Source: an uncultured Burkholderiaceae bacterium
Lineage (GTDB): Bacteria > Pseudomonadota > Gammaproteobacteria > Burkholderiales > Burkholderiaceae
DNA length: 19,001 nt
Reading direction: 5' to 3'
Assembly: GCA_937862845.1 (NCBI GenBank)
Contig: CALMCK010000196.1
Location: 1 to 19,001 of the forward strand
Position numbers and translations under genes: made by a program. Numbering within the stretch: position 1 is the first letter of the stretch; the number at the start of each line of letters is the position of its first letter. The notes beneath the pieces are model-generated. The model did no database searches, had not been told where the DNA came from, and saw only the letters and a list, made by a program, of their open reading frames with translations. Positions 16,194-19,001 of the stretch are shown here, one piece after another.

Positions 16194-16835
16194 ATGCGAC
16201 AACTATCCCATTTCGACTCCATAATTGATCAGTTTGATCATGGCATGCGCACGGTGTTTGCCCGTGCGGTGGGTGAGCGTGACAGTCCTGCGCAGGCGCA
16301 GGCGGTGCCCGATTTGAGTGAGGCTGAACGCGCGCATGCGGCGGGTTTGATGCGGGTGAATCATGTGGGTGAGGTGTGCGCGCAGGCGCTGTATCAGGGG
16401 CAGGCTTTGGTCAGTGACAGTGCTTCGAATCGCGCGATGTTGCTTGAGGCGGCGCTTGAGGAGGTGGATCATTTGGTGTGGACGGAGCAGCGGTTGGCGG
16501 AGTTGGGCAGTCGCACGAGTTTGCTCAATCCTTTGTGGTATGCGGGTTCATTTGCTTTGGGTGTGGTGGCGGGTAAAATTTCTGAGGCGGTGAGTTTGGG
16601 TTTTGTGGTGGAAACGGAGCGGCAGGTTGGTGCGCATTTGGACAGTCATTTGGCGTTAGATGGTTTGCCTTCTCAGGATGGACGCTCGCGTGCGGTGGTC
16701 GAGACCATGCGCGATGAGGAGGCAGCGCATGCGCAGCATGCGCAGGCGGCGGGTGCGATGGAGCTGCCCAATTTGGTGAAACTGGCGATGCGTGGTATGG
16801 CAAAAGTCATGACGGTGACGGCTTATCGAATTTAG
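16194..16835 (+). CDS. coq7: Coq7-type demethoxyubiquinone hydroxylase
   Basis: The 213-residue protein catalyses the ring hydroxylation of 2-polyprenyl-3-methyl-6-methoxy-1,4-benzoquinone in ubiquinone biosynthesis, at the inner membrane. The di-iron ligands are recognisable: Glu60 (RVNHVGEV), Glu90 and His93 (EEVDH), Glu142 (VETER) and Glu176/His179 (DEEAAH). The C-terminus, MTVTAYRI, is the usual family end, so its TAG stop is a true terminator. The ATG at 16194 gives the expected length. It points away from the DAR operon and is followed by dnaJ after 120 nt; there is no obvious functional link with either neighbour. Confidence 0.95.
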   Translation: MRQLSHFDSIIDQFDHGMRTVFARAVGERDSPAQAQAVPDLSEAERAHAAGLMRVNHVGEVCAQALYQGQALVSDSASNRAMLLEAALEEVDHLVWTEQRLAELGSRTSLLNPLWYAGSFALGVVAGKISEAVSLGFVVETERQVGAHLDSHLALDGLPSQDGRSRAVVETMRDEEAAHAQHAQAAGAMELPNLVKLAMRGMAKVMTVTAYRI

Positions 16836-16852
16836 CCCTTGAAATTTTCTAA

Positions 16853-16910
16853 AGCGCCCCCAAGTCTCATTCATCTCTCGGTACTCGCAGGCACAATGCT
16901 TGTGGGCGCT
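16853..16910 (+). repeat. Long inverted repeat in the coq7-dnaJ spacer
   Basis: AGCGCCCCCAAG (16853-16864) pairs with CTTGTGGGCGCT (16899-16910), 11 of 12 positions, around a 34-nt loop. It starts 17 nt after the coq7 stop and ends 45 nt before the dnaJ ATG. The sequence after it is T-rich (GCTTCTATTTAATTATTTG) but without a clean T-run, so it may be a leaky terminator, a transcript-end hairpin of coq7 or a leader structure of dnaJ. Confidence 0.55.
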
Positions 16911-16955
16911 GCTTCTATTTAATTATTTGTTTGTTCAATCAGCACAAAGCATATC

Positions 16956-18092
16956 ATGGCAAAAAAAGACTTTTACGAAACCCTCGATGTGGCGCGCAAT
17001 GCCACGGATGAAGAAATTAAAAAATCCTATCGCAAATTGGCGATGAAGTATCACCCTGACCGCAACCAAGACAATCCGAGTGCGGAAGAAAAATTCAAAG
17101 AGGTTAAAGAGGCCTACGAAATGCTGTCTGACCCCGAAAAACGCGCGGCGTATGATCAGTATGGTCACGCGGGCGTGGATCCCAATGGCATGGGCGGTGG
17201 CGGCGGTTTTGGCGGTGGTCATCCGTTTGGTGATGCATTTGGCGATATTTTTGGCGATATTTTTGGTGGCCGTGGCGGACAGCAGCAGCGCGGCGGCCCG
17301 CAGGTGTATCGTGGCTCTGATTTGCGTTACACCATGGAGATTTCGCTCGAGGACGCGGCCAAAGGCAAGGTCACACAGATTCGTGTGCCGTCATGGGATG
17401 AGTGTGACGTTTGTCATGGCTCTGGTGCAGAGGCGGGCAGTACGCCTGAGACCTGCCCGACTTGTCATGGTCAAGGTCAGGTGCGCATGTCGCAGGGGTT
17501 TTTTTCTGTGCAGCAAACTTGCCCGACGTGCCACGGCACGGGCAAACACATTCCGAAACCGTGTAAACCTTGCGGTGGCGCAGGCAAAGTTAAAAGCAAT
17601 AAAACACTGGAAGTCAACATTCCAGCAGGGATTGAGGATGGCATGCGCATCCGCAATGCGGGCAAGGGTGAGCCAGGTGTGAACGGTGGTCCGTCGGGTG
17701 ATTTATTTGTCGAGGTGCACATTAAAGCGCATGGCGTGTTTGAGCGCGAGGGCACGGATTTGCATTGCACGGTGCCGTTGTCATTCACAAAAGCCGCGCT
17801 GGGCGGTGAGATTGAAGTGCCGACTTTGCATGGCGGCGCGCACATGACGCTGCCTGAAGGCACGCAGACGGGGCAACAATTCCGCCTGCGCGGTAAAGGC
17901 ATGCCGCATGTGCGCTCGGCATCGACGGTCGGTGATTTGTACGTGCATGTGGTTTTAGAGACGCCTGTGAAGCTCACGGCGGAGCAAAAAGACATGTTGC
18001 AAAAGCTCGATGAATCGCTCAAAGCGAATGGCGACAAACACAGCCCGCAAAACAAATCATGGTTTGATAAAGTGAAGTCATTTTTTGATTGA
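16956..18092 (+). CDS. dnaJ: Chaperone DnaJ (type I Hsp40)
   Basis: The 378-residue protein is the co-chaperone that delivers unfolded clients to DnaK and stimulates its ATPase. All four regions are present: a J domain with HPD at 33-35; a Gly/Phe-rich linker at ~74-120; and a zinc-finger region with four motifs, CDVC (150-153), CPTC (167-170), CPTC (189-192) and CKPC (203-206). The C-terminal substrate-binding domains follow, with typical segments such as LEVNIPAGIEDGMRIR and RLRGKGMPHVR. Length matches full-length DnaJ. The ribosome-binding site is weak. Unusually for proteobacteria, the upstream gene is coq7 rather than dnaK, and no grpE is in the window. A perfect 12-bp tandem duplication in the Gly/Phe region encodes GDIFGDIFG. 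Confidence 0.97.
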   Translation: MAKKDFYETLDVARNATDEEIKKSYRKLAMKYHPDRNQDNPSAEEKFKEVKEAYEMLSDPEKRAAYDQYGHAGVDPNGMGGGGGFGGGHPFGDAFGDIFGDIFGGRGGQQQRGGPQVYRGSDLRYTMEISLEDAAKGKVTQIRVPSWDECDVCHGSGAEAGSTPETCPTCHGQGQVRMSQGFFSVQQTCPTCHGTGKHIPKPCKPCGGAGKVKSNKTLEVNIPAGIEDGMRIRNAGKGEPGVNGGPSGDLFVEVHIKAHGVFEREGTDLHCTVPLSFTKAALGGEIEVPTLHGGAHMTLPEGTQTGQQFRLRGKGMPHVRSASTVGDLYVHVVLETPVKLTAEQKDMLQKLDESLKANGDKHSPQNKSWFDKVKSFFD

Positions 18093-18137
18093 ACATTTTT
18101 AATTGAACGCGCCATGTGCTGCTCGCATGGCTGACTC

Positions 18138-18171
18138 AAAACGCATGTGCCTGCTCGGCTATGCGTTTTTT
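18138..18171 (+). terminator. Rho-independent terminator after dnaJ
   Basis: AAAACGCAT (18138-18146) pairs with ATGCGTTTT (18161-18169), running into a T-tract, 45 nt after the dnaJ stop. The loop is 14 nt, and outer bases CTCA/TGAG (18134-18137 and 18174-18177) can add pairs. It separates dnaJ from the amidotransferase gene. Confidence 0.8.
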
Positions 18172-18202
18172 GTTGAGTGGGTGCAATAGCCGAGCCGAGC
18201 GG

Positions 18203-18231
18203 TTGCCATGGCACGATAACTTGTTTAAACT
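18203..18231 (+). promoter_or_regulatory. Candidate sigma-70 promoter of the amidotransferase gene
   Basis: TTGCCA (18203-18208; 5 of 6 to the consensus) and TAAACT (18226-18231; 4 of 6) are separated by 17 nt, downstream of the dnaJ terminator and 55 nt before the start codon. Position and spacing fit, but the -10 is weak. Confidence 0.4.
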
Positions 18232-18286
18232 GCTGTATTCTCGCGGCGCCATCGAGCGCGCATCAACCCCACACCAAAGGCCACCC

Positions 18287-19001
18287 ATGTGCCAGCTCCT
18301 CGGCATGAATTGCAACACGCCCACCGACATTGTTTTTTCCTTCGAAGGCTTCACCCAGCGCGGCGGTTTCACCGACAAGCACTCTGACGGTTGGGGCATT
18401 GCTTTTTTTGAAGACCGCGCCGCACGGCTCATCATCGATCCGCAGCCATCGTGCAGCTCGCCGATGGCGAATTTAATTAAAACTTACCCGATTAAATCGC
18501 TCAATGTCATCGCCCACATTCGCCTCGCGACCCAAGGCGTGGTGTCATTGGAAAACTGCCATCCCTTCGTTCGCGAGCTCTGGGGGCGGCATTGGGTGTT
18601 TGCGCACAATGGCAATCTGAAAGATTTTCACCCGCCGCTCGACGGCATGTACAGCCCCATCGGCGACACGGACAGCGAGCGCGCATTTTGTTACGTGCTG
18701 CAACAATTGCGTGCGGCATTGAGTGATTTCACAGCCGCGCAGCCACCGAGCGTGGACGATATTTTCAACGCATTGGCGCCGATTGTGAAATCGATTGCCA
18801 CGCATGGCACCTTTAATTTCTGCCTGTCCAACGGCCAAGCCATGTGGACGTATTGCTCGACCAATCTGTATTATATTGTGCGCCAGCATCCGTTCATCAA
18901 TGCGCATTTGGTCGATGCCGATGTGGCGATTGATTTCGCCGAACACACCACGCCGAACGACCGCGTCGCGGTGGTGGTCACCGCACCATTGACAGACAAT
19001 G
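18287..19001 (+). CDS. Class II glutamine amidotransferase, YafJ-like (3' partial)
   Basis: The frame from the ATG at 18287 is open to the window end (238 codons), so the gene is cut. AAAGG (18276-18280) lies 6 nt before the ATG. Cys2 directly follows the initiator Met and would be the N-terminal nucleophile after Met removal, as in all class II (Ntn) amidotransferases. Other family motifs are DGWGIAFFED, AHIRLATQG, FAHNGNL and GDTDSERAF, in the expected order. These match the YafJ/GATase_4 type of small stand-alone amidotransferase domain (about 250-290 aa). It probably releases ammonia from glutamine, but the acceptor substrate of YafJ-type proteins is not known and no partner synthase is visible here. 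Confidence 0.92.
   Translation, partial: MCQLLGMNCNTPTDIVFSFEGFTQRGGFTDKHSDGWGIAFFEDRAARLIIDPQPSCSSPMANLIKTYPIKSLNVIAHIRLATQGVVSLENCHPFVRELWGRHWVFAHNGNLKDFHPPLDGMYSPIGDTDSERAFCYVLQQLRAALSDFTAAQPPSVDDIFNALAPIVKSIATHGTFNFCLSNGQAMWTYCSTNLYYIVRQHPFINAHLVDADVAIDFAEHTTPNDRVAVVVTAPLTDN

Noticed and set aside
17477..18214. 245-codon antisense open frame over dnaJ
   Set aside because: It is the mirror of a well-supported dnaJ coding frame and contains no recognisable domain.

Overview
The window looks like chromosomal DNA of a Gram-negative proteobacterium of moderate GC, most likely a betaproteobacterium (Burkholderiales-like). This rests on a Coq7-type ubiquinone hydroxylase, a full-length type I DnaJ, a YafJ-like amidotransferase and a large outer-membrane barrel protein with an OmpA-type peptidoglycan-binding tail. 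Genus-level assignment is not possible from the sequence alone. I saw no tRNA, rRNA, insertion sequence, integrase or CRISPR array.

Left part (1-6757, + strand): a two-gene surface module. The first gene, cut by the window start, encodes a very long secreted protein made of DUF11-like repeats ending in an SdrD B-like domain. The second encodes a signal-peptide-bearing protein with an invasin-like Ig domain, a long beta-barrel and a C-terminal OmpA domain. It is interrupted by a single in-frame TAG at codon 883, and coding resumes in the same frame up to the OmpA domain. Two hairpins occupy the spacer between the two genes. A strong rho-independent terminator ends the module, followed by an Atg22/UMF1-type MFS permease (7009-8304).

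Middle part (8269-16000, - strand): nine tightly packed genes form one apparent operon for a dialkylresorcinol (DAR)-type lipid. In transcription order they are: DarA-like condensing/cyclising enzyme, DarB-like KAS III, a 132-aa protein with an XRE-like helix-turn-helix tail, a BtrH-like ACP-dependent acyltransferase, an ABC ATPase, an ABC-2 permease, an acyl carrier protein, a FabF-like ketosynthase with Gln at its first histidine position, and a small Cys-less ketosynthase-like protein. Several junctions overlap by 1-11 nt. The set combines chain building (ACP plus ketosynthases), head-to-head condensation (DarA/DarB), a possible tailoring acyl transfer (BtrH-like) and export (ABC pair), with no regulator, reductase, dehydratase or aryl-starter genes in view. 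This is the most interesting part of the window.

Right part (16194-19001, + strand): housekeeping genes. coq7 is divergent from the DAR operon. dnaJ follows, with a large inverted repeat in its leader and a clear terminator behind it. A class II glutamine amidotransferase (YafJ-like) runs off the window end.
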